Assembly: GCA_019636695.1 (NCBI GenBank)
Contig: JAHBXD010000004.1
Location: 282,845-346,844 of the forward strand
Origin: Phycisphaeraceae bacterium
GTDB lineage: Bacteria > Planctomycetota > Phycisphaerae > Phycisphaerales > UBA1924
Length of the DNA: 64,000 nucleotides
Direction of reading: 5' to 3'
A model generated the notes under the pieces. The model ran no database searches. It had not been told where the DNA came from and worked only from the letters and a program-made list of their open reading frames with translations. A program made the translations under genes and the position numbers. Numbering within the stretch: position 1 is the stretch's first letter; every line of letters starts with the position of its first letter. Of the stretch, positions 54,510 to 63,946 are shown one piece after another.

Positions 54510-55441
54510 GGTACCATATCCGGGTCGTTGCGCGTCGCGAGTGCAGCGAAGTCGGGAGCATCAGCCGGAATGTTCCAGCGCAAAGTCATGCGCACGCCGT
54601 CTCGAACGGTGTTTGTCTGCGCCTGGCCGAGCCGGATCCACCCTTCTGGGCGGAGCGCATCCGCCAGCGCATGAACTCGGTCGAGAGAATCTCCGGTGAC
54701 GACGAGGGTAACGGTGCGATCGGCACTGATGCTGATAGACTCGGCGCGCGCCATGGGCGGCTGTGGCCATGTTCGGAGCAGGGTCTCAAGAGCCAGCGGA
54801 GCATCGAAGACGATCTCGGGGATCTGCACGCCGCGTGTCTGGCGCAACCGACGGAGTTCGGCGATCAGATCCTGCGGGCGGGCGGAAGAACCCAGCGACG
54901 CAGTAATGAGCTGCTGAGCATATTGGTCGGAATGGGCTGCCGATTCGCTGTACTGGCGTGTCCTTCGATCGATCCCGACGGCGATCATCATGACTGTCAG
55001 CAGAAGAGCCAGTACGCATATTCGCGCTGATCGGTTGGCCAGCCTTCGGATTGGCGCAGGGGTCAGAGGACCGACAAGAAAATTACAATCGCTGGGACAT
55101 AGTGTGGTATGCCTCATCGCGTCTTGCAGGAATGCAGGCCAAGCGTCGGGTGTGAGCGATCTGAGCCAGGTACGGGGATTTGAGTGCTGCGAATGGCACT
55201 CGGCCTGAATGTCGGCCAGAAGGCCACGATCGATGCCACAGGCAAGCACGCGTCTATCGCCGCAAGGATAGAGAATGATATGGATCTGTTCGATGGAAAC
55301 AGGAAGGTCGCATTCAAAGAGAGCCAATAGTGCGGCCGACGTGTTCAATGGTTTGCCGATGCGATCGGCATCGAGCAGGCTCCAGTAAAGCATTTCGGGC
55401 GCTAGGGTGCGATCGATCGGTATGGAAGATGCGAGGTTCAT
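54506..55441 (-). CDS. gspL: GspL-like type II secretion protein
   Basis: 311 residues. The N-terminal cytoplasmic half has an actin-like-fold character (FLVGPLTPAPIRRLANRS at its end). A membrane helix follows (ICVLALLLTVMMIAVGI, residues 142-158), then a periplasmic ferredoxin-like half. It is coupled to the neighbours by 4-nt overlaps. In other bacteria GspL recruits the ATPase GspE to the inner membrane. Similarity is weak, so position is the main argument. Confidence 0.6.
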   Translation of the reverse strand: MNLASSIPIDRTLAPEMLYWSLLDADRIGKPLNTSAALLALFECDLPVSIEQIHIILYPCGDRRVLACGIDRGLLADIQAECHSQHSNPRTWLRSLTPDAWPAFLQDAMRHTTLCPSDCNFLVGPLTPAPIRRLANRSARICVLALLLTVMMIAVGIDRRTRQYSESAAHSDQYAQQLITASLGSSARPQDLIAELRRLRQTRGVQIPEIVFDAPLALETLLRTWPQPPMARAESISISADRTVTLVVTGDSLDRVHALADALRPEGWIRLGQAQTNTVRDGVRMTLRWNIPADAPDFAALATRNDPDMVP

Positions 55442-55947
55442 GGCCGTGCGGGATGATCGAGATGCAAAGTCACGAAGGAGGTGCCGGATGTCGTCAGGAT
55501 GATGTACGACGCTTCCACGCGATCGACACGCAGGCCATTCGGTAGGAATTGGCCTGGTGACGCAAAGAGCATGGTGTCGAGATCAGGGTCGTAGAGTGCC
55601 GCCAGCGCCGGCACTTCGGTGCTGTCGGAGAGGATGGCGATAAGGATGAGCCGAGGTGGCGGCGGCGGGGGTGCTGGAGGAGCCGGAGGTTCTTGTCGGG
55701 GTGGCGGCGGTTTTGGTGGTGGAGCCGGGGGAGGAGGAGGCCGCAATAAACCCAGAAATGCTGATTGATTGAGTTCAGGAATGCTGTTTGTAGGTGCTTT
55801 GAGAACCGGTTCCGACATCGGAAGCTCTGGAACTGCGGGGGATGGGAGTGGTCGGAAGGCCCAGACCGCCGCGAGAAGGGCGGTGCTGGCGACGGCAAGC
55901 GTAAAACGCCTCGGGAACTTAAAGGGTTTTGGGGGGAAGGACGACAT
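55438..55947 (-). CDS. gspC: GspC/PilP-like type II secretion protein with proline-rich linker
   Basis: 169 residues from ATG 55947; an in-frame extension upstream would overlap the previous gene. One membrane helix (FTLAVASTALLAAVWAF) is followed by a long proline-rich linker (PPPPPAPPPKPPPP) and a C-terminal beta domain (LILIAILSDSTEVPALAALYD; FLPNGLRVDRVEASYIIL) like the HR/PilP domain that touches the secretin. gspC usually opens the operon; here it sits between K and L. Confidence 0.62.
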   Translation of the reverse strand: MSSFPPKPFKFPRRFTLAVASTALLAAVWAFRPLPSPAVPELPMSEPVLKAPTNSIPELNQSAFLGLLRPPPPPAPPPKPPPPRQEPPAPPAPPPPPPRLILIAILSDSTEVPALAALYDPDLDTMLFASPGQFLPNGLRVDRVEASYIILTTSGTSFVTLHLDHPARP

Positions 55948-55949
55948 AG

Positions 55950-56798
55950 TTACGGTGAGATGTTGAGTCGTTGGGCACACATCCATTGGCCTGCATTCAC
56001 ATAGAAGACGAGCCATCGAGAGCGACAAACAGGTCCGATTTGAACGTCCACGCGGAAGGACCAGCACGTGCTTGTGAGTGTGGGGATCCACTCGCTAGCG
56101 GCGGTGGTTTCCGCGGGTAGTGCTGGGCGGTGGCTTTTGGCGCGAGCGGCGAGAGCGTCATTGATCATGTCGGATGTTGTTTCATCACCGGCGATCGCAA
56201 GTAGGAACCACTGTGGCGCAGTGGAGAGGTTGACGCGGGGTGGGTTTTCAAGATATGTGTGGGTGGCAAGCAAGGCCCCGATCGCCGGATCATCCGGATG
56301 CGTGGGATATACACCCTCAGATACGTGCAAGATATCAAGCCCGAGGGGAAGAGCATCGCGTGTGGAAAGGTGGTTCAGCATCACCTCTGCTGCGTGTGAT
56401 ATCCCAGGATGCGGCGAAAGAAAGGTGCGGAGCGAGCGATTTGAAAGACTGGGATGCACCATACCGGTCTGGTCGAAGGCTGTAATACGAAGTCGCTGGT
56501 CGGCAAGACCCGCTAGCGTTTCGTCAAGGATGACAATGCCCGGGGTGAGGACGCCCGGATGCAGCACAACGCGATTGGCATGTCTGTTCAGCCAGAACAG
56601 GATCGGACGTTCGGCTTCGAGCATCAGGTCATCGGCAAGATGGGCAATGGCGGCGATCGTTCGCGTGGAGGTTTCAGAGGACTTGGTTGCCATGGCCGCC
56701 GCAAGTACTGCGCAGGCGATCATGATAGGTGGAAGGACCAGCATAATGACTAATGCTCGTGCGTGGGGAGATCGAGATGGACAGAGCAAGCTCGGCAT
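55950..56798 (-). CDS. gspK: GspK-like minor pseudopilin
   Basis: 282 residues. A hydrophobic N-terminal helix (ALVIMLVLPPIMIACAVLAAAMA) precedes a long globular part, as in GspK. The prepilin cleavage glycine is not clear. Its ATG shares one base with the previous stop (TAATG). GspK caps the pseudopilus tip in known systems. Confidence 0.65.
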   Translation of the reverse strand: MPSLLCPSRSPHARALVIMLVLPPIMIACAVLAAAMATKSSETSTRTIAAIAHLADDLMLEAERPILFWLNRHANRVVLHPGVLTPGIVILDETLAGLADQRLRITAFDQTGMVHPSLSNRSLRTFLSPHPGISHAAEVMLNHLSTRDALPLGLDILHVSEGVYPTHPDDPAIGALLATHTYLENPPRVNLSTAPQWFLLAIAGDETTSDMINDALAARAKSHRPALPAETTAASEWIPTLTSTCWSFRVDVQIGPVCRSRWLVFYVNAGQWMCAQRLNISP

Positions 56799-57292
56799 TA
56801 TGGCCCCGGGTTTTCCGGTAGAAGAATGATGCGGTGATGATGAAGCCCGTGCGTTGAGTAGACTGAGATCTCCAGCACGTGTCGATGCGCGTCATGGCGG
56901 ACGTCGAATCGGGAGACCCGATCGAGCGCGGTTTCGGAGATCAGCAGTTCGTCACCGGACGTCGGATGGTTGAGTATGACGATGTGGTCGCCAGATAGGT
57001 GGTAACTGCGTGTAAATCGGGTATACGGGATGGCAAGACCCGCTGAGGTCGGCCGAACAGCAATGGTGAGTGAGGACTCTGCAGCGACAATTGAAGGCGG
57101 AGCGTCGCCGAGGATACAGTCAGCGTGTACGGCATCAAGCAGCGCTTCAGCTGACATGAGCCATCGGCTGCGCGATTCATACGCCCGAGCAACAGCAATG
57201 CTGTGGCGTGACCAGGACAACGTGGCCGCCGTAATGGAGGCGATGAGCACGAGCGAGAGCAAGACTTCGAGAAGCGTAATTCCGGTTCGCAA
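56798..57292 (-). CDS. gspJ: GspJ-like minor pseudopilin
   Basis: About 164 residues. The prepilin signature G|ITLLEVLLSLVLIASITAATL, with Glu at +5, starts a few residues in. The start is set at TTG 57292, with GGA upstream, because it lies just after the previous stop; ATG starts further up would overlap gspI by some 60 nt. The rest is a beta-rich pseudopilin head. Confidence 0.7.
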   Translation of the reverse strand: MRTGITLLEVLLSLVLIASITAATLSWSRHSIAVARAYESRSRWLMSAEALLDAVHADCILGDAPPSIVAAESSLTIAVRPTSAGLAIPYTRFTRSYHLSGDHIVILNHPTSGDELLISETALDRVSRFDVRHDAHRHVLEISVYSTHGLHHHRIILLPENPGP

Positions 57293-57308
57293 GGATCGAT
57301 TCCAAGCA

Positions 57309-57704
57309 TTATTGGGGAATGATGCGACGCAGAGCGTCGATATCGAGCGGTACCCAGCGAATGACATGATGTTCGCCATCGGAAAAGCGAATCCAGGCAT
57401 GGTGCATGGATGGGCTATGCAGGACGTCTATGTTGAGCAGTGGCATTGCGGAAGAATGGTGTATGCGAACGATCTCGCCCGGTCGGGGAAGACGCTGATC
57501 CGGGAGTAGTGAAGAATCTCGCATCATCGTTGCGGCGGCGTGTTGGAGCACATCGAGCGCGGGACGATGGGTTCCAGGCAGCGGTGGTGTGAGTATTCCG
57601 CGCAGGATGGGCCAAGTCGCCGCAGCGCACGCGGCAACGAGCGTGACTGCTGCGAGTGTTTCCAAAAGGGTGATTCCCGGGCGGATTGGTCGGTACATGA
57701 TCAT
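57309..57704 (-). CDS. gspI: GspI-like minor pseudopilin
   Basis: 131 residues with a short leader and prepilin signature G|ITLLETLAAVTLVAACAAATW (Glu at +5). The ATG overlaps the gspH stop by ATGA; a second ATG lies two codons later. Assigned to I from size and order. Confidence 0.7.
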   Translation of the reverse strand: MIMYRPIRPGITLLETLAAVTLVAACAAATWPILRGILTPPLPGTHRPALDVLQHAAATMMRDSSLLPDQRLPRPGEIVRIHHSSAMPLLNIDVLHSPSMHHAWIRFSDGEHHVIRWVPLDIDALRRIIPQ

Positions 57705-58183
57705 GGTTGGGCGGAGTACACGTGGCCGGTAAGTCCGGAAACAGCGAATGTGCGGGAAGAGTGGCGACCTCGGATGACCGCGGCAAACGGCAAGGCATGC
57801 CCTAAGGTGTCATAGCGTACGTGTTGTGCGAGCGGGTGGACGATCAGGGAGATGGCGTAGCCTTCAGGCATGGCGCGGCGGAGCAGTATCGTGCCCGAAG
57901 AATCAAGGATCAGCAGTTCATGCCCATGGTGATCGGTGGACAGGACAACCTGACCGTGGGTTTGAGCCAGCGATCGGGCAGTTCGATCGAATGTGTGAAT
58001 TGCCGACTCGGCTGTGGCGAGTCGCGATGCGTCGTCACTCCGTGCGAGCGGGGTCAGGATCGCCGCGGCGGCTGCCCCAAGAAGGGCGAGGGCCGCGAGA
58101 AGTTCAAAAATGGTAAATCCTCCGGTGCGGCATGATGGTGCCGCAGCAGGGGCGAATGGCGGGCGCGAGAGAAGAATTTTCAT
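57701..58183 (-). CDS. gspH: GspH-like minor pseudopilin
   Basis: 160 residues with prepilin signature G|FTIFELLAALALLGAAAAAIL and a beta-rich C-terminal domain. ATGA overlap with gspG. Confidence 0.75.
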   Translation of the reverse strand: MKILLSRPPFAPAAAPSCRTGGFTIFELLAALALLGAAAAAILTPLARSDDASRLATAESAIHTFDRTARSLAQTHGQVVLSTDHHGHELLILDSSGTILLRRAMPEGYAISLIVHPLAQHVRYDTLGHALPFAAVIRGRHSSRTFAVSGLTGHVYSAQP

Positions 58184-58656
58184 CGTGAGCGTGCCTTATG
58201 CAGGTTCACACTGGATAAGTCGGCGTTCGGGCCATCACCACCGGGAGCACCGTCAGCACCGAACGTAAGCACTTCGTAGGGATGACCATCTGGGCCGGGA
58301 ACGATAAGAACGTATGGCCTGCCCCACGGGTCGAACAGTTTGTCTTGCGAGAGGTAATAGCTGTCGGAGGGCGACGCGTGACCATCGGAAAGCGCTTCAA
58401 GGCCAAGATCATCGCTCGGCCATGCATCGCGTTCGATTCGGTATGACTCGACTTTACCGACAATGACGGCGATTTGTGTTTTGGCAAGTTCGTGTTTGCC
58501 ACGTCCTAGGGCGCCGCTAAAACCAACTGCCAGTGTACTGGCGACGAGTCCGAGGATGACTACGACCGCCAACACTTCGACAAGGGTCATGCCCAAATGG
58601 TGAAGCCAGGGCAACCGGCGAGTGTTGTCCGTAAGGAGAGGCTGGCGATGCGGCAT
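58180..58656 (-). CDS. gspG: GspG major pseudopilin
   Basis: 158 residues from ATG 58656 (AAAGG upstream). The leader ends HHLG|MTLVEVLAVVVILGLVAS. The C-terminal half has the GspG-specific pattern DAWPSDDLGLEALS, YYLSQDKLFDPWGRPYVLIVPG and EVLTFGADGAPGG (Ca-binding loop). It forms the body of the pseudopilus. Confidence 0.88.
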   Translation of the reverse strand: MPHRQPLLTDNTRRLPWLHHLGMTLVEVLAVVVILGLVASTLAVGFSGALGRGKHELAKTQIAVIVGKVESYRIERDAWPSDDLGLEALSDGHASPSDSYYLSQDKLFDPWGRPYVLIVPGPDGHPYEVLTFGADGAPGGDGPNADLSSVNLHKARSR

Positions 58657-58666
58657 GGCGGCCTTT

Positions 58667-59953
58667 CTAGATCGCATTCTGAAGGCTGACCAGAGGTAAT
58701 ACTGCGGCAAGCACAACAAGTCCGACGAGGAGTGAGAGCGCGACAATGGCCGCGGGTTCGGCCATGAGTGCGACGCGGTCGATGCGGCGTTCGGCGGATC
58801 TTCTCCGGCGTTCGCCGATGCGTTCAAGCACGACATGGAGTTCTCCGGCTTCTTCAGCTACGCAGATCAGCTGCCTGAACTCAGCATCAAACCAAGCGGG
58901 ATGCCGGAGTGATTCGGAAAGATCATGACCTTGCGTAAGTGCATGGACGACATCGGTGAGCTCATTCCGAAGCGCAAAGCTCCCTGGGCCGCGGACCACG
59001 GAGGCAGCGCATCGCATCGCATCGACCAGGGGCAATCCGGCGCGAAGCAACTCAGCGAGTACCAGGCAGAGATCCGCCAGGGCGGCCTCACGAGCAAACC
59101 GCGGCAGGGTAAGCCGACGGGCACAATGGTTGCGATTCAATGCACGCGCTAGATGTCGAAAGGGTTCCGCGCGGCCTGCCGCGACAACAATCATCAGCAC
59201 TATCGGAAGGAGCCACCACCATGCCGCGGCGGCTTGTCCGCACGTGATGACCAGGTTCGTGAGCGCGGGAACGGGAATAGATGCCGCATGGAGGATTTCA
59301 AGCATCTGCGGCAGCGTGCGCGTACTCAAATAAACAGCTACACATGTGCCCACTATGAGTACGAGCGCTGGATAGGTAAGTACCGCGATGAAGCGATGAA
59401 GAAGATCGCCCGAACGCCGACGACGTTGGGCAAGTGCATACAAAATGCGGATAAGTTCTCCGGCTTCTTCGCCGGCACGGAGCATGGCGCATTCTGCCTG
59501 ATCGAACCAATCGGGGAATTGTTCAGCCGATGCGCTGAGAGCGTGCCCGGAGGTGACCCCGTCGCGAATCAGGCGGAGCAATCGGCGAAGGGATCGACGA
59601 CGCGTCGTCTTCTCAAGGGTTCGTAGCGCCTCAGCCAACGGAATGCCGCTCTCGAGCAACATCGCCATTCCGTCGAACAGATCAGCCTTGGCGGATATTC
59701 GCGCGCGTTGATACAAACGCCGGCCGATTGCACGACGTCGAGCTGTCGACAAGGTTGGAGGGTCGACCCGCTGAAGTTCAACTGCGACGAGGCCGATACG
59801 TCGTAGGGACGCCCTTGCCTGAGCGGCGGAGTCGGCTGAAAGTTCGCCCCGGACATCTCGGGCACTTGGACTGCACGCAGTGCCGAGTCGATCAGATGGT
59901 GGGTCGGAGGCATTGCCGAGTAGAGGTGTGGCGGAGTATCTGAAAGTGATCAC
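58667..59953 (-). CDS. gspF: GspF inner-membrane platform protein
   Basis: 428 residues with two T2SF domains: LFDGMAMLLESGIPLAEALRTL...MLRAGEEAGELIRIL and LCLVLAELLRAGLPLVDAM...ICVAEEAGELHVVLERIG. Each is followed by membrane helices (TYPALVLIVGTCVAVYLS; PAAIVALSLLVGLVVLAAVL). It anchors pseudopilus assembly. ATGA overlap with gspE. Confidence 0.93.
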   Translation of the reverse strand: MITFRYSATPLLGNASDPPSDRLGTACSPSARDVRGELSADSAAQARASLRRIGLVAVELQRVDPPTLSTARRRAIGRRLYQRARISAKADLFDGMAMLLESGIPLAEALRTLEKTTRRRSLRRLLRLIRDGVTSGHALSASAEQFPDWFDQAECAMLRAGEEAGELIRILYALAQRRRRSGDLLHRFIAVLTYPALVLIVGTCVAVYLSTRTLPQMLEILHAASIPVPALTNLVITCGQAAAAWWWLLPIVLMIVVAAGRAEPFRHLARALNRNHCARRLTLPRFAREAALADLCLVLAELLRAGLPLVDAMRCAASVVRGPGSFALRNELTDVVHALTQGHDLSESLRHPAWFDAEFRQLICVAEEAGELHVVLERIGERRRRSAERRIDRVALMAEPAAIVALSLLVGLVVLAAVLPLVSLQNAI

Positions 59954-61575
59954 GCCTGCCCCCCTTCGGGTACGAGACCATGCAACAAGGGGTCAACCCC
60001 GAAGGCGACGCGGCGGACTTCTTCCGGCGTCGTGATGCCTTGCCTGGTTAATCGCGAGCCTTCGTCAGAGAGCGTTCGCATGCCCTGGGATTTGGCGAGA
60101 GCGAGTAGTTGAGAGGCGGCAGCACCATTCGCAATTGCCGATCGAACAGAGTCGGTGACGATGAGGAGTTCAAACAGTCCGATGCGGCCCAGAAACCCTG
60201 CATGCAGGCAATCTGGGCAACCGTTCCCGCGGCATTTGACGTGCCGCCGCCTCACGAGGCGTTGGGCAAGAACACAGGAAAGAGAATCGCTGACCAGATA
60301 AGGCTCTGCTTCGAGGTCGAGCAGGCGTGTCGCTGCCGTGGCAGTATCGTTGGTGTGGAGAGTGCTGAAGACCAGGTGTCCGGTCAGAGACGCCTGCAAG
60401 GCGAGGCGAGCTGTCTCAGTGTCACGGATTTCACCGACCATGATGACGTCGGGATCCTGTCGCAAGATATGGCGCAACCCCGTCGAGAATGTAACGCCTT
60501 TCCTTGTGTTGACCTGAGTCTGACTGATGGAGACGCCTTCAATGGCCAAGGCGTATTCGATCGGGTCTTCGATGGTCATGATGTTGACTGGACAGCCGCT
60601 GACTGTCGAGGCATGTTGACGGCAACTCAGCCATCTCAAGACAGTGTAGAGCGTTGTGGTTTTGCCGGATCCGGTCGGGCCTGTGACCAGAACAATGCCC
60701 CCCGCGCGACCTGCTCGCTCGAGGAAGGCGGTTTCGGTATCCGCCGGCATGCCTAAATCGGCGAAGGAGGCATGGGGACGTGCTGGCGCGGTTTCCAGTA
60801 ATCGAACAACGATGCGCTCTCCATGGCTGGTCGGGAGCGTACTGACACGTAGGTCGATCGTCCGACCTGATTGCGATTTGGTGGCGTCACGTGCACCAGA
60901 TGTGCCGATCGAAACTGATGCGCGGCCATCCTGTGCGAGCCGCCGCTCGGCAATATCCATCTTTGCCATGACTTTGATCCTTGATGCCGTCGCACGTGCG
61001 AGGCCAGGATCCAATCGCTTCCAAGTATGCAGAACACCGTCAATGCGGAACCGCACGAGCGTGCTGCCTTCGATGGGTTGGATATGCACGTCACTTGCTT
61101 TTCGGGACAGTGCCTGAAAAAGCATCGCATCGACTATCTGGACGACCGGCCCCTTGCCCGCTGTCGCCAAGATGTCCTGCTCGGCATCGGCAAGCAAACG
61201 TGCTGTACGGTCGTCATCCCACTCGGGCGTCGATGCAATGGAGGCCCACCTATCAGCCCGATGTGCGTATACCTCATCAAGCCTACGAGCGATGTCTTCG
61301 GGGGGCGATGCGGCAATCGTCACTTCTCGCCGCAGCCGAGCAGCACAGTTCCATATGGCCGCAGGCGAGGTGTGCGCAGCCGCCAACAGCGTACCAGCCG
61401 AGATGTCGGCGGAGAGTGGGTCGCCGGTGCCATACGGCGCGGGGGCAAGCATATGGCGCCGGGCGAATTCCTGATCGATCAATTCGGCGAACAAGGCATC
61501 CCAGGATGCTCCCGGAACTGCGGCGGCGGGAGGCGCATCGGATAGAGACATCGGATTGGAAGGTGCAAGCGTCAT
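59950..61575 (-). CDS. gspE: GspE secretion ATPase
   Basis: 541 residues. Walker A is VTGPTGSGKTTTLYTVL; the Asp box (NIMTIEDPIEYAL), Walker B (PDVIMVGEIRDTETA) and His box (GHLVFSTLHTND) all fit. The zinc-binding segment is reduced: HVKCRGNGCPDC has three Cys close together instead of the four-Cys C-x2-C...C-x2-C arrangement. It powers pseudopilus extension. ATGA overlaps join it to gspD and gspF. Confidence 0.94.
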   Translation of the reverse strand: MTLAPSNPMSLSDAPPAAAVPGASWDALFAELIDQEFARRHMLAPAPYGTGDPLSADISAGTLLAAAHTSPAAIWNCAARLRREVTIAASPPEDIARRLDEVYAHRADRWASIASTPEWDDDRTARLLADAEQDILATAGKGPVVQIVDAMLFQALSRKASDVHIQPIEGSTLVRFRIDGVLHTWKRLDPGLARATASRIKVMAKMDIAERRLAQDGRASVSIGTSGARDATKSQSGRTIDLRVSTLPTSHGERIVVRLLETAPARPHASFADLGMPADTETAFLERAGRAGGIVLVTGPTGSGKTTTLYTVLRWLSCRQHASTVSGCPVNIMTIEDPIEYALAIEGVSISQTQVNTRKGVTFSTGLRHILRQDPDVIMVGEIRDTETARLALQASLTGHLVFSTLHTNDTATAATRLLDLEAEPYLVSDSLSCVLAQRLVRRRHVKCRGNGCPDCLHAGFLGRIGLFELLIVTDSVRSAIANGAAASQLLALAKSQGMRTLSDEGSRLTRQGITTPEEVRRVAFGVDPLLHGLVPEGGQA

Positions 61576-63836
61576 GGTGCAGCAACTTCGAAGGGTGATG
61601 CGGCCGGTGGCAGGATCATGCGTGGGATGAGTTCGGGCCAGCCACTATCGACGCCGGTCTGGGAAATCACCATGTCACTTACGAACTTCAGATCTTCAAA
61701 ATGCACATCACGAAGAATGGTCGGTCGAATGAATGCGTAGAATCGCTGCCGTCCGCCTGTGCGAGACTGAGACTTGGCAAGCTCTCCGATGATCGGCAGA
61801 TTGCCCAAGACAGGCACGCGGCTTTCACCAGAAGAAGTGTTCTGAAGTTCAATTCCGCCGACGACGATGGTGAACCCCGCAGGGATGGTGACAACACTAC
61901 GAAGCGTGTTTTGCTGCCGCGGCGGCGGAATGCCCGGCGCAGCGCTCTCGCCGACAAACGTGCTGAGAGTGATCGAATACTCGAGAATGATGTGGTCGCC
62001 GGTGGAGATTTGCGGCGTGAGGGTCACCTGGGTGCCGGCATCTTGTGTGCCACCGAAGCTGGTCGTTGCGACTGTGTCACTGGCGTTGACGCTGACATAA
62101 GGTTGTTGAAGCACGGAATTGACGCTCGCCTGCTGCGCATTCGAGACGACGATGGTCGGCATCGACAGGGTTCGTCCCCGATTGACGGTTTCCAGGGCAC
62201 GAATGACAGCGCTGAACTCGCCGGGGCTGAGAACCACCCCGCCGAAGCCTGGGGATGCGCCGAGAGGAGGAAGACCTTCGCCGCCGACCGTGGAAAGCCC
62301 GAAGAGACTGGAGAGCTTGATATCGACGCCGCCGATGCCGAGAGACCCTCTCAGTTCTGCGCCCAGATCGTGCGTCTGAGATTCGCTCAGGCTGATCAGC
62401 AACACACTCAGCGCAACCTGCTGCTGGCGAACGTCAAGTGTGCGAACAAGCTCTTCAATGCGTTCCAATACACGCGGAGTAGCTACGGCGATGATGGTGC
62501 TTGTGCCTTCGTCAAGCAGGAACGAGGCGCTCGGAGAGCTTCGGGCGCCGTGTGGTTGCGGCGGATCAACCGCCATCGGGAACCGTTCATCGGTGAATCC
62601 TTTCGGAGGCGACAGATGCGGCGGCTCATGTGTGCGCCATCCGAGGACGCCCGCAGCCGCCATGCGCTCGAGCACGCTGAGAACATCGGCGGCGGGCCGA
62701 TTGCGGACGACAAACGAGCGCATGGAGAGCACGCTGCCAGTTGTGCTCTGTTCAAGCCGATCGAGCAAGGACTCGATGGCATCGTGCTGGGACTTGGTCG
62801 CGGTGACCAACAGAGAGCCCGAGAGCGGGTCGGTGCGTATATTCAAACGATCATCACTTTTGACGCCCCGGCTGATCAGTGCGGCCAGATCTGGGGAGGC
62901 CAGGCCTTCTGACCTATGAAGGCGCGTTTCGACAGGCTCGAGGCGATCTGCGATGTCTAAGAGTGATAACCAGAGGTTAAATTCCTGTTCCGGCGCGAGC
63001 ACGACCACAAGGGCATCGTCCGCAGATGGATGAACATCGCCGACCAGCTTCCCACCGCCTGCCGCTTCACGTTTGCGTGCTAACTCTCTGGTGAGCGTGA
63101 CAAGACGATCAGCGGCGAGGTGCCGACTGGTGTATTCACGGGTCAGGATTCTGCCTCGTGCGGAGTCCATGATGTCGATCAGCCCGATCATCTGATCGAC
63201 TCGCGCGGACAGGTCACTGATTGTGAGTAGACCGGTATCTCCCAGTACGCCGATATGTCCTCCTGATCTGCCTAGCATGATGCGAAGCGGCTCGGCCAGA
63301 TCGGCTGCGGTTCTATGCTCAGGTCGGAAGAGAATAGAGATAAATCCAGGCGGGAGATCAGCACGCAGGCCTCGGGCAGGCGATTTGTCCGCCGACTGGG
63401 CATGAACCGGAGCTGCGTGGTCGCGCGTCAACATAGCGACCTGTTCTGAAATTTGCAGTTGGGATCGAACGTCAAGGCCGCCGCGTGACCGGATGCCTGG
63501 CTCAATTCGCGCCGATGCGGCGGCTGCCTGCAGGGAAACGACCGAGTAGGCCGCGGCGCCAGGTGCGATGATTGTGGTCAGGCCTCGCTGGGCGAGTTGG
63601 CGATTGCAGGCTTCCCAGAGCTGGATGTCCGACAAGCCGCCAGACTGTCGGATTGTGACAGCCCCCTTAACGGTCGCAGGGTCGTACTCAATGGTGATCT
63701 GCAAGTGCGCAGCGGTGAGATCAACGAGTCGGGCAAGGTCAATGGATCCTGCAAGTTGAGCTGTGCCAGGAGTTTGCGCGAAGGAGCCCGCAGCACATCC
63801 GAAGAAGGCCCAAATTGACATCAGCATCCGACGCAT
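61572..63836 (-). CDS. gspD: GspD outer-membrane secretin
   Basis: 754 residues from ATG 63836, with a signal peptide (MRRMLMSIWAFFGCAAGSFA). N-domains occupy residues 25-450 and include a short STN-like start and N1/N2-type repeats. The C-terminal secretin domain follows: VALSVLLISLSESQTHDLGAEL, SAVIRALETVNRGRTLSMPTIVVSNAQQA, ITLSTFVGE and the end VPVLGNLPIIGELAKSQS. It makes the outer-membrane channel and is the first gene of the operon. Confidence 0.93.
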   Translation of the reverse strand: MRRMLMSIWAFFGCAAGSFAQTPGTAQLAGSIDLARLVDLTAAHLQITIEYDPATVKGAVTIRQSGGLSDIQLWEACNRQLAQRGLTTIIAPGAAAYSVVSLQAAAASARIEPGIRSRGGLDVRSQLQISEQVAMLTRDHAAPVHAQSADKSPARGLRADLPPGFISILFRPEHRTAADLAEPLRIMLGRSGGHIGVLGDTGLLTISDLSARVDQMIGLIDIMDSARGRILTREYTSRHLAADRLVTLTRELARKREAAGGGKLVGDVHPSADDALVVVLAPEQEFNLWLSLLDIADRLEPVETRLHRSEGLASPDLAALISRGVKSDDRLNIRTDPLSGSLLVTATKSQHDAIESLLDRLEQSTTGSVLSMRSFVVRNRPAADVLSVLERMAAAGVLGWRTHEPPHLSPPKGFTDERFPMAVDPPQPHGARSSPSASFLLDEGTSTIIAVATPRVLERIEELVRTLDVRQQQVALSVLLISLSESQTHDLGAELRGSLGIGGVDIKLSSLFGLSTVGGEGLPPLGASPGFGGVVLSPGEFSAVIRALETVNRGRTLSMPTIVVSNAQQASVNSVLQQPYVSVNASDTVATTSFGGTQDAGTQVTLTPQISTGDHIILEYSITLSTFVGESAAPGIPPPRQQNTLRSVVTIPAGFTIVVGGIELQNTSSGESRVPVLGNLPIIGELAKSQSRTGGRQRFYAFIRPTILRDVHFEDLKFVSDMVISQTGVDSGWPELIPRMILPPAASPFEVAAP

Positions 63837-63905
63837 AGCGCAAAGACCCGCGGAAAAGCGTGCGTATATAGGCACACCCGGCCACATGATTGCAGAAGGT
63901 GTTCA

Positions 63906-63946
63906 TGTGGACAAGGTCATGGATAAACACAGCAAAATGTGGATAA
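63906..63946. promoter_or_regulatory. Cluster of DnaA-box-like sequences
   Basis: TGTGGATAA (63938-63946) is the exact complement of the DnaA box TTATCCACA. TGTGGACAA (63906-63914) differs at one base and CATGGATAA (63918-63926) at two. All three are in the same orientation. The surrounding bases (about 63900-64000) are the most AT-rich of the window. This may be part of a replication origin or of a dnaA/gsp promoter; the window ends here. Confidence 0.5.
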
